64,000 nucleotides of DNA from Maritimibacter sp. (GTDB lineage: Bacteria; Pseudomonadota; Alphaproteobacteria; Rhodobacterales; Rhodobacteraceae), in NCBI GenBank assembly GCA_002695005.1, contig NZNT01000029.1, forward strand, positions 248,001 through 312,000, written 5' to 3'. Shown in pieces: positions 54,750 to 63,445 of the stretch. The notes beneath the pieces were generated by a model. The model worked only from the letters and a program-made list of their open reading frames with translations, had not been told where the DNA came from and ran no database searches. Each line of letters begins with the position of its first letter. The stretch's first letter is position 1. A program made the position numbers and the translations under genes.

Positions 54750-55838
54750 TTACATGCCGTAGGTTTCGAAGTCGACGTTGGCCCAGATCTCGTCCCAGGC
54801 GCGGGCGGCGAGAGCTTCGGGGTCGGTCCCGACCTCGGCCACGATGCCGTCCCACTTCTCGATCAGTGCGGCGAAGTCAGCGGCAAGCGGGTTCGCTTCC
54901 ACGCGCGACTGGACGTCCTGCTCGGCAAAGCCGTTCGAAGCGGCGAGGAACTCTTCCGACGGTTCCATGTCGGTGATCCCGGCTTCGGCCACAGCGGCGT
55001 TTGCTTCGCTCGGCATCTGGTAGCCCCAGCGATCGGTCAGCTGCGGGTCAGCGCGGTTGGCCGCTTTGGCAAACTGGGTGCGCTCCTCAACCGACATATC
55101 GGCCCAGGCATCGGCCGCGACGGTGAAGTTGGACGTGACGTGGTAGGTGCCGAGCGGGACCCGCAGCACGTTCGTCGCAACATCGACGAGGCGGTAGGAC
55201 AGCATATCAGCGATAGAGGCCATCGTGCCGTCGATCGTGCCTTGGCTCAGCGCCTCGAAGGTCTGGCCCACAGGCAGATTCACCGGGGTCGCGCCGAAGT
55301 TTTCGGCCCAACGCGAATACGGTGCGCCGCCCGAGCGCAGGCGAAGACCCTGCAAGTCGTCGATGGTTTCCACGGGCGTCGTGGTCATCAGAACATAGAC
55401 GTCCGACGAGCCGGAGCCGAGGAAGATGCCGCCGAAGTCTTTGTACTCTTGCTGGCAAGGCTCGCAGTTCACGACCCACTCGGTCATGGCCCAACCCATC
55501 GCATGGGGGCTGCGGCCCGCGAGTGCGAGGTCACCGGCGACGCCGGTCTGCGGGAAGTCGGCTGCGAAGTAGAGCGGCAGCGAGTTGCCGACTGCGGCGA
55601 GCCCGGTCTGCAGCGCGTCCTTCATTTGCGGAAGCGAGACCACTTCCGGTCCGACGATGTTGGCCGACATTTCGCCACCGGTTTCCTCTTCAAGGAACTC
55701 AGCGAACTTGCCGTACATGTAGGCTGCCGGATGAACCGGCGGAGCTGCGGGGGCAGCAACGTAGGACTGGGCCTGCGCAACTGCGGCGAAAGAAAGCGTG
55801 GCAGCAACGGCCGCGCCCGTAAGATTCCAAAGTTTCAT
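54750..55838 (-). CDS. dctP: TRAP transporter substrate-binding protein
   Basis: A 362-residue periplasmic protein with signal MKLWNLTGAAVAATLSFAAVAQA. It matches the DctP family by its start (PPVHPAAYMYGKFAEFLEEE), LQGLRLRSGG (the conserved arginine that holds a carboxylate), and GQTFEALSQGTIDGTMAS. The substrate is inferred to be an aromatic acid such as ferulate or coumarate because the operon continues with aromatic catabolism genes. Confidence 0.9.
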   Translation of the reverse strand: MKLWNLTGAAVAATLSFAAVAQAQSYVAAPAAPPVHPAAYMYGKFAEFLEEETGGEMSANIVGPEVVSLPQMKDALQTGLAAVGNSLPLYFAADFPQTGVAGDLALAGRSPHAMGWAMTEWVVNCEPCQQEYKDFGGIFLGSGSSDVYVLMTTTPVETIDDLQGLRLRSGGAPYSRWAENFGATPVNLPVGQTFEALSQGTIDGTMASIADMLSYRLVDVATNVLRVPLGTYHVTSNFTVAADAWADMSVEERTQFAKAANRADPQLTDRWGYQMPSEANAAVAEAGITDMEPSEEFLAASNGFAEQDVQSRVEANPLAADFAALIEKWDGIVAEVGTDPEALAARAWDEIWANVDFETYGM

Positions 55839-55865
55839 GGGGTCTCCTCCCTGTTGATCGCGTCC

Positions 55866-56750
55866 CTAAAGGCTCAGAAGCCGCTTGGCGTTTTCTTTGA
55901 GGATGAGCGGACGCACCTCATCCTTGAACGGGGCATGCTCGAAATCGGCCAGCCAGCGATCCGGTGTGATCGCGGGCCAGTCCGAGCCGAAAAGCATTTT
56001 CTTTTTCAGAAGGCTGTTGGCGTATTTGACAAGAATGTCGGGGAAATACTTGGGCGACCAGCCTGAGAGGTCGATGTAGACATTCGGCTTGTGTTGGGCC
56101 ACGGCCAGCGCCTCTTCCTGCCAGGGGAAAGAGGGGTGAGCCATGATAATCTTGAGATCCGGAAAATCGACAGCGACATCGTCGATGGTCATCGGATGCG
56201 AATACTTGAGACGCATTCCCATGCCGCCGTGCATCCCGGAGCCGACGCCGGTCTGCCCGGTATGGAACAGCGTGATCGCGCCTTCTTCCTCGAGCACTTC
56301 GTAGAACGGATAAGCCATCCGGTCATTGGCCCAGAACGCTTGAATCGTCGGATGGAACTTGAAACCGCGCACACCATAGTCGCGGATCAGCCGGCGTGCT
56401 TCCCGGGCGGCCATCTTGCCTTTCCACGGGTCGATGGACGCGAACGGGATAAGGATGTCGTCGTTCTCCGCGCAAATCTCGGCCACTTCCTCATTCGAGT
56501 AACGGTAGAAGCCCGTGTTGGCCTCGCTGTCGACGGGAAAGATCACGGCGCCGATTTTGCGCTCGCGGAAATACTCGGCGGTCTGGCGCGGGGACGGCAG
56601 CATCCCCTCGGCCCCGGCCGGGTTGCCGAAATACTTCGCCATACCTTGCTGGAACTCATAATAACCGTCGTCGCGGTCACCGTGCGAACACGGCTCCTCC
56701 GCGTGGGTGTGGATATCTATGGCGACAAGTTCGTCGACGTTCAGTGGCAT
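55866..56750 (-). CDS. Amidohydrolase_2-family metal-dependent hydrolase/decarboxylase
   Basis: A 294-residue TIM-barrel protein: DIHTHAE (HxH, residues 12-18), FKFHPTIQAFW (~140), MAHPSFPWQEEA (~205) and FGSDWPAITPDRW (~258) are the metal-site motifs of ACMSD-like amidohydrolases, which include many aromatic-acid decarboxylases. It lies between the TRAP gene and the MarR/crotonase genes, so a step in hydroxycinnamate or lignin-acid breakdown is likely; the exact reaction cannot be read from the sequence. Its start overlaps the MarR end by ten bases. Confidence 0.82.
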   Translation of the reverse strand: MPLNVDELVAIDIHTHAEEPCSHGDRDDGYYEFQQGMAKYFGNPAGAEGMLPSPRQTAEYFRERKIGAVIFPVDSEANTGFYRYSNEEVAEICAENDDILIPFASIDPWKGKMAAREARRLIRDYGVRGFKFHPTIQAFWANDRMAYPFYEVLEEEGAITLFHTGQTGVGSGMHGGMGMRLKYSHPMTIDDVAVDFPDLKIIMAHPSFPWQEEALAVAQHKPNVYIDLSGWSPKYFPDILVKYANSLLKKKMLFGSDWPAITPDRWLADFEHAPFKDEVRPLILKENAKRLLSL

Positions 56751-57214
56751 GTGTTCAGTCCTGTGAATTTCTTGAGCAACGCGATGAGCTTTGCCGCCTC
56801 ATCGTCACTCAGATTGTCTTTTTCCGCGAAGTTGAAGCTCAGGAACGAGTCCTTGTGGGCATCAACGAATTCGAGACCTGCGGGTGTCAGGCTCAGCCGG
56901 ACTGCCCGACGGTCGGTGGCCGCTGTCGCGCGGGCAACGAAGCCCTTCTCGACGAGCCGCCCGGTCAGTTTGGTCATGTGAGCAGGCTTGATGCGGAGCG
57001 TGTTCGCGATGGTGCCTTGGCGCAGACCGGGATTCAATCCGATGACCCAGAGGACCGTGAACTCGCCCGGCTTCAGGCCGTGCTCGCCAAGGTTTGCAAA
57101 GAAGTTGTCAAAGGCCTTGATCTGCGCGATCCGGATCAGGAAGCCGAGCGAGTCGGTGATATCGCCCATGCGGATGGGCGCCTCGTCCTGCTCCTGAAGC
57201 GCGCTGTCGGCCAT
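56741..57214 (-). CDS. MarR-family regulator (CouR/FerR-like by context)
   Basis: A 157-residue MarR protein: winged helix-turn-helix at residues ~50-110 (LRQGTIANTLRIKPAHMTKLTGRLVEKGFV, ATDRRAVRLSLT). MarR repressors such as CouR and FerR control hydroxycinnamoyl-CoA catabolism, released by the acyl-CoA. It overlaps the crotonase stop by one base (TGATG) and lies in the operon, so it is probably autoregulated through the palindrome at 58053-58070. Confidence 0.9.
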   Translation of the reverse strand: MADSALQEQDEAPIRMGDITDSLGFLIRIAQIKAFDNFFANLGEHGLKPGEFTVLWVIGLNPGLRQGTIANTLRIKPAHMTKLTGRLVEKGFVARATAATDRRAVRLSLTPAGLEFVDAHKDSFLSFNFAEKDNLSDDEAAKLIALLKKFTGLNTCH

Positions 57215-57996
57215 CAGCTCTGGCCCGGCCGGGCGACCTTGCCCGCCTTCTTGTTGAGGAAGGCATTCAGCCGTTCCTCCGCTTCCGGGCTTGTGGCCGT
57301 GAACGACGCGATGAAGCTCTCGACGAACAGCCCGTCGTCCGAACCCATATCCTGAATCCGGGGCAGCGCGTTGATGATCGCGTAATTCGAGATTGCCGCG
57401 TTCGTCGCCGCGTGGGAGGCCAGCTCGATCGCCTTCTCGAGGGCCGCGCCTTCGTCCACCACATACTGAACGATGTTCCAGCGTTCCGCCGTGTCCGCAT
57501 CGACAGATCGGCCCGTAAGCATCATGTCGGTCATCCTGGCAAGGCCCATGAGTCGTGCGGACCGGACACTGGCCCCGCCACCGACAAAGATGCCCCTCTG
57601 GCCCTCCGGCAGTGCAAAGAACGCAGTCGAATCAGCGACGCGAACATGGACGGACGAGGCGAGCTCCAGCCCGCCACCGACGACGGCGCCGTGGAGTGCC
57701 GCGAACCAGGGAAGTTTGCCTTTCTGAATCCAACCGAAGACTTCGTGCCAGCGGCGCGAGCCGTGGACGCCCTCGAACGGGGTCTTTTTAACATGCTCGG
57801 CAAGGTCCAGACCGGCGCAGAAATGCGTTCCGTGCCCATGAATGACGCCCGCTTTCGCCTCGTCCTCGGCCCTGCGCACGAGCATGGCGAGTTCTTCGAC
57901 GAAAGCATCCGAGATGGCGTTGCGCTTTTCAGGCCGGTTCAGGCCAAGAACAGCGACATCACCTTTCAACTCATAAGTGAGGTATTTCAGGTCCAA
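57214..57996 (-). CDS. Crotonase-superfamily enoyl-CoA hydratase (feruloyl-CoA hydratase/lyase-like)
   Basis: A 260-residue crotonase-fold protein. TTG 57996 is favoured: GGGAGGA lies 5 bases upstream and the product begins MDLKYLTYELKGDVAVLGLN; a GTG at 58047 would add 17 residues. Motifs: LNRPEKRNAIS, HFCAGLDLAEH (oxyanion hole), GAVVGGGLELASS (second oxyanion), and LPEGQRGIFVGGGASV with a catalytic-type Glu. By context it would add water to, and cleave, feruloyl- or coumaroyl-CoA to vanillin or hydroxybenzaldehyde plus acetyl-CoA. Similarity to the classic Pseudomonas HCHL is only partial, so the reaction is not certain. Confidence 0.85.
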   Translation of the reverse strand: MDLKYLTYELKGDVAVLGLNRPEKRNAISDAFVEELAMLVRRAEDEAKAGVIHGHGTHFCAGLDLAEHVKKTPFEGVHGSRRWHEVFGWIQKGKLPWFAALHGAVVGGGLELASSVHVRVADSTAFFALPEGQRGIFVGGGASVRSARLMGLARMTDMMLTGRSVDADTAERWNIVQYVVDEGAALEKAIELASHAATNAAISNYAIINALPRIQDMGSDDGLFVESFIASFTATSPEAEERLNAFLNKKAGKVARPGQS

Positions 57997-58052
57997 CGAT
58001 GTCCTCCCAAGCGACTTTTTTCGAGTCACCTTGATTTCACTATCCACTCATT

Positions 58053-58070
58053 TAGTTTCCGCGTAAACTA
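58053..58070. promoter_or_regulatory. Palindromic operator between crotonase and feruloyl-CoA synthetase
   Basis: TAGTTT-CCGCGT-AAACTA, a perfect 6-bp inverted repeat with a 6-bp spacer, in the 114-base gap between two divergent genes. Its place fits the binding site of the MarR protein, controlling both directions. Confidence 0.6.
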
Positions 58071-58110
58071 TTTTCTGGATGGCGTCGAGGAGTACGCCGG
58101 GGAGGACAAC

Positions 58111-59943
58111 ATGACACAGGCCAAATTGCGCCCGGTGAAGCTTTGGAACGCCGACGTTGCTTATGAGGAAAAGACGGACGGGACCATGTACGTCTGGCAG
58201 CGTGAGCCCCTCGGCCCGGTTTCCGCCAAGACGTCGGACTGGATCGAGCACTGGGCGCGCGAGGCGTCAGACCGCACATGGATCACCGAGCGTGGTGTGG
58301 GCGAGGCCGATTGGCGCGGCGTCACCTATGGAGAGGCGCGTGGGTTGGTTCGTGCCATCGGTCAGGCATTGCTCGACCTCGGACTGTCCGAGGACCGGCC
58401 GCTGGTGATTCTGTCCGGCAATTCGGTCGCCCATGCGCTCATGGTCGTGGGTGCGCATTATGTCGGCATCCCGTCCGCTGCTATCGCGCCAGCCTATTCG
58501 TTGGTGTCTGAGGGGTTCGAGAAGCTCAAGGGTGTACGCGACCAGATCACGCCCGGCGCGGTGTTCTGCGAAGATACCGGCGCCTTCGCCAAAGCGCTCG
58601 ACGCGGTCTTCCCCGACCTGCCGCGCCTTGGCGTGAGCGGTGACGACCTTGCCCGCTCGTGGGAGTCACTGACCGCGACCCATGTGACCGCCGCTGTCGA
58701 TGAGGCCAATGCCGCGATTACGCCCGACACGGTCGCCAAGTTTCTGTTCACGTCTGGCACGACCGGCAGCCCAAAGGCCGTCATCCAGACGCAACGGATG
58801 CTGTGCGTGAATATCGAACAGGTCACGGATTGTTACGCCTACCTGCGGGACGAGCCGCCGATGGTGCTCGACTGGGCGCCGTGGAATCATGTTGCCGCCG
58901 GAAACCTGATCTTCAACGTGGTGCTGTACAACGGCGGCACGTTCCACATCGACGCTGGTCGGCCGACCAAGGACATGATCCATGAGACGATCCGCAACCT
59001 GCGTGAAGTCAGGACGAACTGGTACTGGAACGTGCCGGCAGGCTTCGAGATGATCATCCACGAAGTCGAAAACGACCCCGACTTCGCGCACACGTTCTTC
59101 TCCGATATGAAGCTGATGTATTACGCAGGCGCAGCGATGGCTCAGCACACCTGGGACGATCTCAAGGCCGCTGCGATGAAAGCGACTGGCGAAGAGATCC
59201 TGCTGGGTACCGGGCTGGGCGCGACCGAGACGGCGCCCTTTGCGCTCTATCAGGCCGAACCGCAGGACAGCCCCGGCAACATCGGCATTCCGGCCAAGGA
59301 TCTGGTGCTGAAGCTGGTGCCGAATGAGGGCAAGATGGAGGCCCGCGTGAAAGGGCCGAACGTCACCCCGGGCTATTGGCGCAATGAGGGGTTGTCGGCC
59401 GACGCGTTCGACGAGGAAGGCTTCTACAAACTCGGGGACGCACTGCGTTTTGCCGTGCCGGGCGACCCGACCAAGGGCTTCTTCTTCGATGGACGTGTGG
59501 CTGAAAACTTCAAGCTCCAGACCGGAACATGGGTTTCGGTGGGGGCCGTTCGTGCCAAGCTGACCGACGCGCTGGGCGGGCTGGCGCGTGACGTGGTTCT
59601 GACCGGTGACGGAGAGGAAAAGCTGGGTGCGCTGATCGTGCCGTTCCGCCCCGCCATCGAGGGCGTCGTCGACGGTGGAAAAGACATGGATGACGCGACT
59701 CTGTTCGCCGACCCGGCGCTGGCCGCTGCGATTTCCGCACGGCTCGCGGCCTACAATGCCAAAGCGACCGGCTCCTCGATGCGTGTCCCGCTGGCCTTGA
59801 TTCTGACCGAGCCCCTGGATCTCGACAAGGGCGAGGTGACGGACAAAGGCTCGGTGAACCAGCGCGCGGTTCTGCGCGAAAGAGCCGACGTTGTTCAAGC
59901 GCTCTATGGAGAGGGCGACGGGGTCATCCACTCCGGCAAGTGA
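58111..59943 (+). CDS. Feruloyl-CoA synthetase
   Basis: A 610-residue AMP-forming acyl-CoA synthetase; ATG 58111 with GGGGAGGA upstream. The adenylate-binding loop FLFTSGTTGSPKAVIQTQ is at ~211-228; WAPWNHVAAGN, GLGATETAPF and the GD-YKLGD segment (KLGDALRF) continue the family pattern. Feruloyl-CoA synthetases of this length are known from roseobacters and Sphingobium (FerA-type are different; this is the AMP-forming Fcs form). It starts the breakdown of ferulate, p-coumarate and caffeate. Divergent from the crotonase-MarR genes. Confidence 0.88.
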   Translation: MTQAKLRPVKLWNADVAYEEKTDGTMYVWQREPLGPVSAKTSDWIEHWAREASDRTWITERGVGEADWRGVTYGEARGLVRAIGQALLDLGLSEDRPLVILSGNSVAHALMVVGAHYVGIPSAAIAPAYSLVSEGFEKLKGVRDQITPGAVFCEDTGAFAKALDAVFPDLPRLGVSGDDLARSWESLTATHVTAAVDEANAAITPDTVAKFLFTSGTTGSPKAVIQTQRMLCVNIEQVTDCYAYLRDEPPMVLDWAPWNHVAAGNLIFNVVLYNGGTFHIDAGRPTKDMIHETIRNLREVRTNWYWNVPAGFEMIIHEVENDPDFAHTFFSDMKLMYYAGAAMAQHTWDDLKAAAMKATGEEILLGTGLGATETAPFALYQAEPQDSPGNIGIPAKDLVLKLVPNEGKMEARVKGPNVTPGYWRNEGLSADAFDEEGFYKLGDALRFAVPGDPTKGFFFDGRVAENFKLQTGTWVSVGAVRAKLTDALGGLARDVVLTGDGEEKLGALIVPFRPAIEGVVDGGKDMDDATLFADPALAAAISARLAAYNAKATGSSMRVPLALILTEPLDLDKGEVTDKGSVNQRAVLRERADVVQALYGEGDGVIHSGK

Positions 59944-59972
59944 CCCAAAACCGTTGCCAACTGGCCTGAATT

Positions 59973-59992
59973 GTATACATCTTGGTGTATAC
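59973..59992. promoter_or_regulatory. GntR operator in front of the GntR gene
   Basis: GTATACA-TCTTGG-TGTATAC, a perfect 7-bp inverted repeat with a 6-bp spacer, ending 12 bases before the GntR start codon. The same core TGTATACA occurs before the O-demethylase gene. Confidence 0.65.
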
Positions 59993-60004
59993 ATGGAGGA
60001 GCCA

Positions 60005-60730
60005 ATGACCGAGTCACGCGGCAGCACCCACGCGAAAAGGGCGGCGTACGACCTCAGGCAGAGGATCGTAAAGGGCGAAATGCCCGGGGGCACCCGGCTG
60101 TACGAGGTGGCGCTGGCCGAGGAGCTTGAGGTGTCGCGAACCCCGGTGCGCGAGGCGATGAGCCGCCTCGCCGAAGAGGGACTTCTGGAGCGCGCGAAAG
60201 GCGGGGGGTTCGTGGTCCGGTCCTTCACTTATGCCGACGTGATCGACGCCATCGAATTGCGCGGCGTGCTCGAAGGAACGGCCCTGCGCCTCGCCGCCGA
60301 GGCCGGTGCGCCGGACGAGAAACTCGAGCCGTTGAAGGCGCTCTTATGTGAGATCGACGCGAGTTTCGGCGCGGACGGCGCGCCGCCGAACCTGGAGCTT
60401 TACGCGGGCCTGAACGGTGAATTTCATGATCTGATCGTGGGCCTGTGCCCGTCTCACATCGTTCGCAGTGAACTGGAACGGGTCAAATCGCTTCCCTTCG
60501 CCTCGCCCTCGGCTTTCGTTTTTCGCAACCGGCAATCCAAGGCGATGATGGAAAGCCTCGTCATCGCTCAGGCACAGCACCGGGCGATGGTGGCCGCGGT
60601 CGAGGGGCGCGAAGGCGCGCGGGCCGAGGCGCTTGCCCGCGAACATGCGCGAATCGCGCGCCAGAACCTCGAAAAGAAGGCGCTGGACAACGCAGAACCG
60701 GATCCCGCACTTGCCCTGATCGTCGACTAG
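60005..60730 (+). CDS. GntR-family (FCD-type) transcription regulator
   Basis: A 241-residue regulator. The N-terminal winged HTH (residues ~10-75, VALAEELEVSRTPVREAMSRLAEEGLL) is typical of GntR, and the C-terminal FCD domain (~85-220) has the metal/ligand helices typical of FadR-type members. ATG 60005 is preceded by GGAGGA. It sits between feruloyl-CoA synthetase and the O-demethylase gene, and its palindrome appears in front of both itself and that gene. Confidence 0.9.
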   Translation: MTESRGSTHAKRAAYDLRQRIVKGEMPGGTRLYEVALAEELEVSRTPVREAMSRLAEEGLLERAKGGGFVVRSFTYADVIDAIELRGVLEGTALRLAAEAGAPDEKLEPLKALLCEIDASFGADGAPPNLELYAGLNGEFHDLIVGLCPSHIVRSELERVKSLPFASPSAFVFRNRQSKAMMESLVIAQAQHRAMVAAVEGREGARAEALAREHARIARQNLEKKALDNAEPDPALALIVD

Positions 60731-60813
60731 GGGCTTGTCGCGCATACATTTCGGGGCTGAAAACGCGCCAGACGGCGCTTTCCGCTTGCAAAATTCGGCG
60801 CTTCTCTATTTGA

Positions 60814-60821
60814 TGTATACA
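60814..60821. promoter_or_regulatory. Second TGTATACA site, before the O-demethylase gene
   Basis: A perfect 8-bp palindrome, TGTATACA, 23 bases before the ATG, matching the core of the GntR operator at 59973-59992. A weaker GCATACA copy is at about 60743. Confidence 0.5.
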
Positions 60822-60843
60822 TTCAGTTTCCAGGGAGGACATC

Positions 60844-62250
60844 ATGGCCCAGAGCCTCGAAGACATCATGCAGTCCGAGAACATCGTTCAACGCCTGCGC
60901 AATTCCAAGATCGGGATGTACGTCTACCCGGTCGTCGCACCCGAATTCACCAACTGGCGGTCCGAGCAGAACGCATGGCGTGACTCGGTGGTGCTCTATG
61001 ACCAGTCGCACCACATGGACGAAGTGACCGTCGAAGGGCCGGACGCCGAAGCGTTCCTGTCGCACGTCGGCATCAACTCCTTCGCCAACTTCGGAACGGA
61101 TGTCGCCAAGCACTTCGTGCCCGTCACTCCCGCCGGCCACGTCATTGGCGACCACATCATCTTCCGCCTCGAAGAAAACAAGTTCGTCACCGTGGGCCGC
61201 GCCCCGACCTCGAACTGGATCATGTTCCAGGCCGCCATCGGCAAATGGAATGTCAAGGTCAGCCACGACCCGCGCTCGGACTCGCGCCCGGACGGCAAGG
61301 CGATCTACCGGACCCACTACCGGTTCCAGATTCAGGGCCCGGATGCCGACAAGATCTTCGAAAAGATCAACGGCGGCCCGGTTCCGGACGTCAAGTTCTT
61401 CCGCGTGGCCGAAATCAACATCGGCTCCCGCAAGGTCAAGGCGCTGCGTCACGGCATGGCCGGTGCGCCCGGTCTCGAAATCTGGGGCCCCTACGCCGAC
61501 AAGCACTACATCCAGACGACGATTCAGCAGGCTGCCCGTGATGTCGGTGTCGACATGCACCTCGTCGGGTCGCGCGCCTATTCGACCAACACGCTTGAAT
61601 CCGGCTGGATTCCCTCGCCGCTCCCCGGCATCTACACCGGCGACGGCATGATGAAGGAATACCGCGAGTTCCTGACCGAGAATTCGTACGAAGCCGCCGG
61701 TTCCATTGGTGGTTCCTACGTCTCCGACGATATCTCGGACTACTATGTGAACCCGTTCGAACTGGGCTACGGCTTCTACATCGGGTGGAAGAAGGACGAC
61801 TTCATCGGCAAGGACGCCCTGACCAAGCTCAAGGACGCTCCGTCGAACCGCAAGAAGGTCACCTTCGAGTGGAACGCGGAAGACGTGATCAAGGTCATCT
61901 CGTCGTCCTTCGCGCCGGGCGAGAAGAACTACAAGTGGATCGACTTCCCGCAGCCGAACTACGCATCGTCCTCGGCCGACATGGTCATGCACGGCGACAA
62001 GATGGTCGGTATGTCGATGTTCAACGGCTACTCGTTCAACGAGCGCTGCATGCTTTCGCTGGGCGTCGTCGACAACTCGGTGGAAGAGGGAGACGTGCTC
62101 GAACTCGTCTGGGGCGAGCCCGACGGCGGGTCCGGCAAAACGTCGACCGAACCGCACGAGCAGACCACGATCCGTGTTCGCGTGTCGCCGACCCCGTACT
62201 CCACGGAAGCGCGCACCAATTACGCGGACAGCTGGCGCACCAAGACCTGA
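60844..62250 (+). CDS. LigM/DesA-like tetrahydrofolate-dependent aromatic O-demethylase
   Basis: A 468-residue GcvT-fold protein. It matches the vanillate/syringate O-demethylases LigM and DesA in length and in segments such as LRNSKIGMYVYPVVAPEFTNW, LYDQSHHM, VTPAGHVIGDHIIF, ALRHGMAGAPGLEIWGPY, NTLESGWIPSPLPGIYTGD and GMSMFNGYSFNERC. These enzymes move the methyl of methoxy groups to H4-folate, as opposed to the Rieske VanAB system. In context the substrate is probably vanillate from ferulate. GGGAGGA precedes the ATG. A GcvT-like aminomethyl transferase of other role is the fallback reading. Confidence 0.85.
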   Translation: MAQSLEDIMQSENIVQRLRNSKIGMYVYPVVAPEFTNWRSEQNAWRDSVVLYDQSHHMDEVTVEGPDAEAFLSHVGINSFANFGTDVAKHFVPVTPAGHVIGDHIIFRLEENKFVTVGRAPTSNWIMFQAAIGKWNVKVSHDPRSDSRPDGKAIYRTHYRFQIQGPDADKIFEKINGGPVPDVKFFRVAEINIGSRKVKALRHGMAGAPGLEIWGPYADKHYIQTTIQQAARDVGVDMHLVGSRAYSTNTLESGWIPSPLPGIYTGDGMMKEYREFLTENSYEAAGSIGGSYVSDDISDYYVNPFELGYGFYIGWKKDDFIGKDALTKLKDAPSNRKKVTFEWNAEDVIKVISSSFAPGEKNYKWIDFPQPNYASSSADMVMHGDKMVGMSMFNGYSFNERCMLSLGVVDNSVEEGDVLELVWGEPDGGSGKTSTEPHEQTTIRVRVSPTPYSTEARTNYADSWRTKT

Positions 62251-62455
62251 CGTTCGACAAAACCAATCGCGGTGGGGTGCTACATCCCGCCGCATGCAAC
62301 CCCGGGCGCTTTGATCACATGGCCAGCATCGGGGAATAATAGCAAAACCTTATGGGACAAAGTTGAATGTGACTTGACCGGCCCCACGGCTCCCATACCG
62401 TGCAGGCCATCTCATAGCCCGCTCGCGGGCATCCATCTGACTGGGAGGACTACAG
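62251..62455 (+). other. 205-base gap before the second TRAP operon
   Basis: No gene seen. It holds the promoter candidate below and an inverted repeat GCCCGC-TC-GCGGGC (62417-62430) in the leader. Confidence 0.4.
62374..62401 (+). promoter_or_regulatory. Candidate promoter of the second TRAP operon
   Basis: TTGACC (62374-62379), a 16-base spacer and TACCGT (62396-62401), about 55 bases before dctP. Confidence 0.4.
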
Positions 62456-63442
62456 ATGATCCAAGGACAAATGATCCGCACGGCTGCTGCCGCTGCCGCT
62501 GTTGCCGTAGCAGGCATGGCGCCTGCACTGGCCGAAACCGTAAAATTCGCACACTGGGTGCCGCCCGCGCACACGCTCACGGCCTCGACCATCGAGCCGC
62601 TGCAGGCCGCCGTCGAAGGGTCGGGCCTCGAAGTCCAGGTGTTCCCGGGCGGTGAGCTCGGCGCCGGACCGCTCGAACAATACGTTCGCGTCGTGCAGGG
62701 CGTGGCCGACATCGTGTGGGGCCTTCAGGGCTACACCTCGTCGCAGTTCCCGCTGACCATGATTTCCGAGCTTCCGGGCGCGAAACCCGAGGACATGACC
62801 GGCTACGACATGATCTGGAACGCGTATGAGGCTGGCCAGCTCGCCGGTGAGTTCCCGGGCACGAAGCCGCTCGCCCTTTGGCTGTCGGAACCCAACGTGT
62901 TCATCATGAAAGACGTCGACGTGCGCACGCCCGCCGATATCGAAGGCCTGAAGATCCGCGTATCCGGATCGGCTGCTGCCGCAGCCATCGAGTCGCTTGG
63001 CGGGACGCCGGTGCAAATGCCGGCCGGCGAGATCTACAACTCGCTCCAGACCGGCCTGATCGACGGCGTCGTGACCGGCGCTTCGGCCATCGGTGACTTC
63101 AAACTCGACGAAGTGGCCAACAGCTACACCCTGAACGCGCCGCTCGGCCACATCTCGTTCTACGTCGTGATGAACCAGGCCAAGTACGACAGCCTGCCCG
63201 ACGAACAGAAGGCCGCGATCGACTCCATCGCCGGTCGCAAGCTCTCGCAGTCGGCGGAAGAAGGTTGGTATGCCCGCGCCGAGTCGGTCATCGAAACGAT
63301 CAGCGGCATGGATGAGAACACCGTCTACACCCTGAGCGATGAAGAGCGTGCGGCGTTCGAGGAACTCACCTACCCGATCCGCGACGAAGTCGTGGGCAAC
63401 GTCGGTGGTGAAGAAGTCCTCGCCACGATGCGCGGCGAGTAA
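62456..63442 (+). CDS. dctP: TRAP transporter substrate-binding protein (second system)
   Basis: A 328-residue periplasmic binding protein with a signal peptide ending APALA. VKFAHWVPPAHTLTAS, the arginine in IEGLKIRVSG and IYNSLQTGLIDGVVTG are the DctP signatures. It belongs to a different subfamily from the 54.8-kb protein. GGGAGGA precedes the ATG. The substrate is probably an aromatic or small organic acid released by the O-demethylase pathway; this is inference. Confidence 0.9.
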   Translation: MIQGQMIRTAAAAAAVAVAGMAPALAETVKFAHWVPPAHTLTASTIEPLQAAVEGSGLEVQVFPGGELGAGPLEQYVRVVQGVADIVWGLQGYTSSQFPLTMISELPGAKPEDMTGYDMIWNAYEAGQLAGEFPGTKPLALWLSEPNVFIMKDVDVRTPADIEGLKIRVSGSAAAAAIESLGGTPVQMPAGEIYNSLQTGLIDGVVTGASAIGDFKLDEVANSYTLNAPLGHISFYVVMNQAKYDSLPDEQKAAIDSIAGRKLSQSAEEGWYARAESVIETISGMDENTVYTLSDEERAAFEELTYPIRDEVVGNVGGEEVLATMRGE

Positions 63443-63445
63443 TCC

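Noticed and set aside
57412-58110. Long in-frame extension before feruloyl-CoA synthetase
   Set aside because: It lies antisense to the crotonase gene and has no homology. The strong ribosome site at 58102 fixes the start at 58111.
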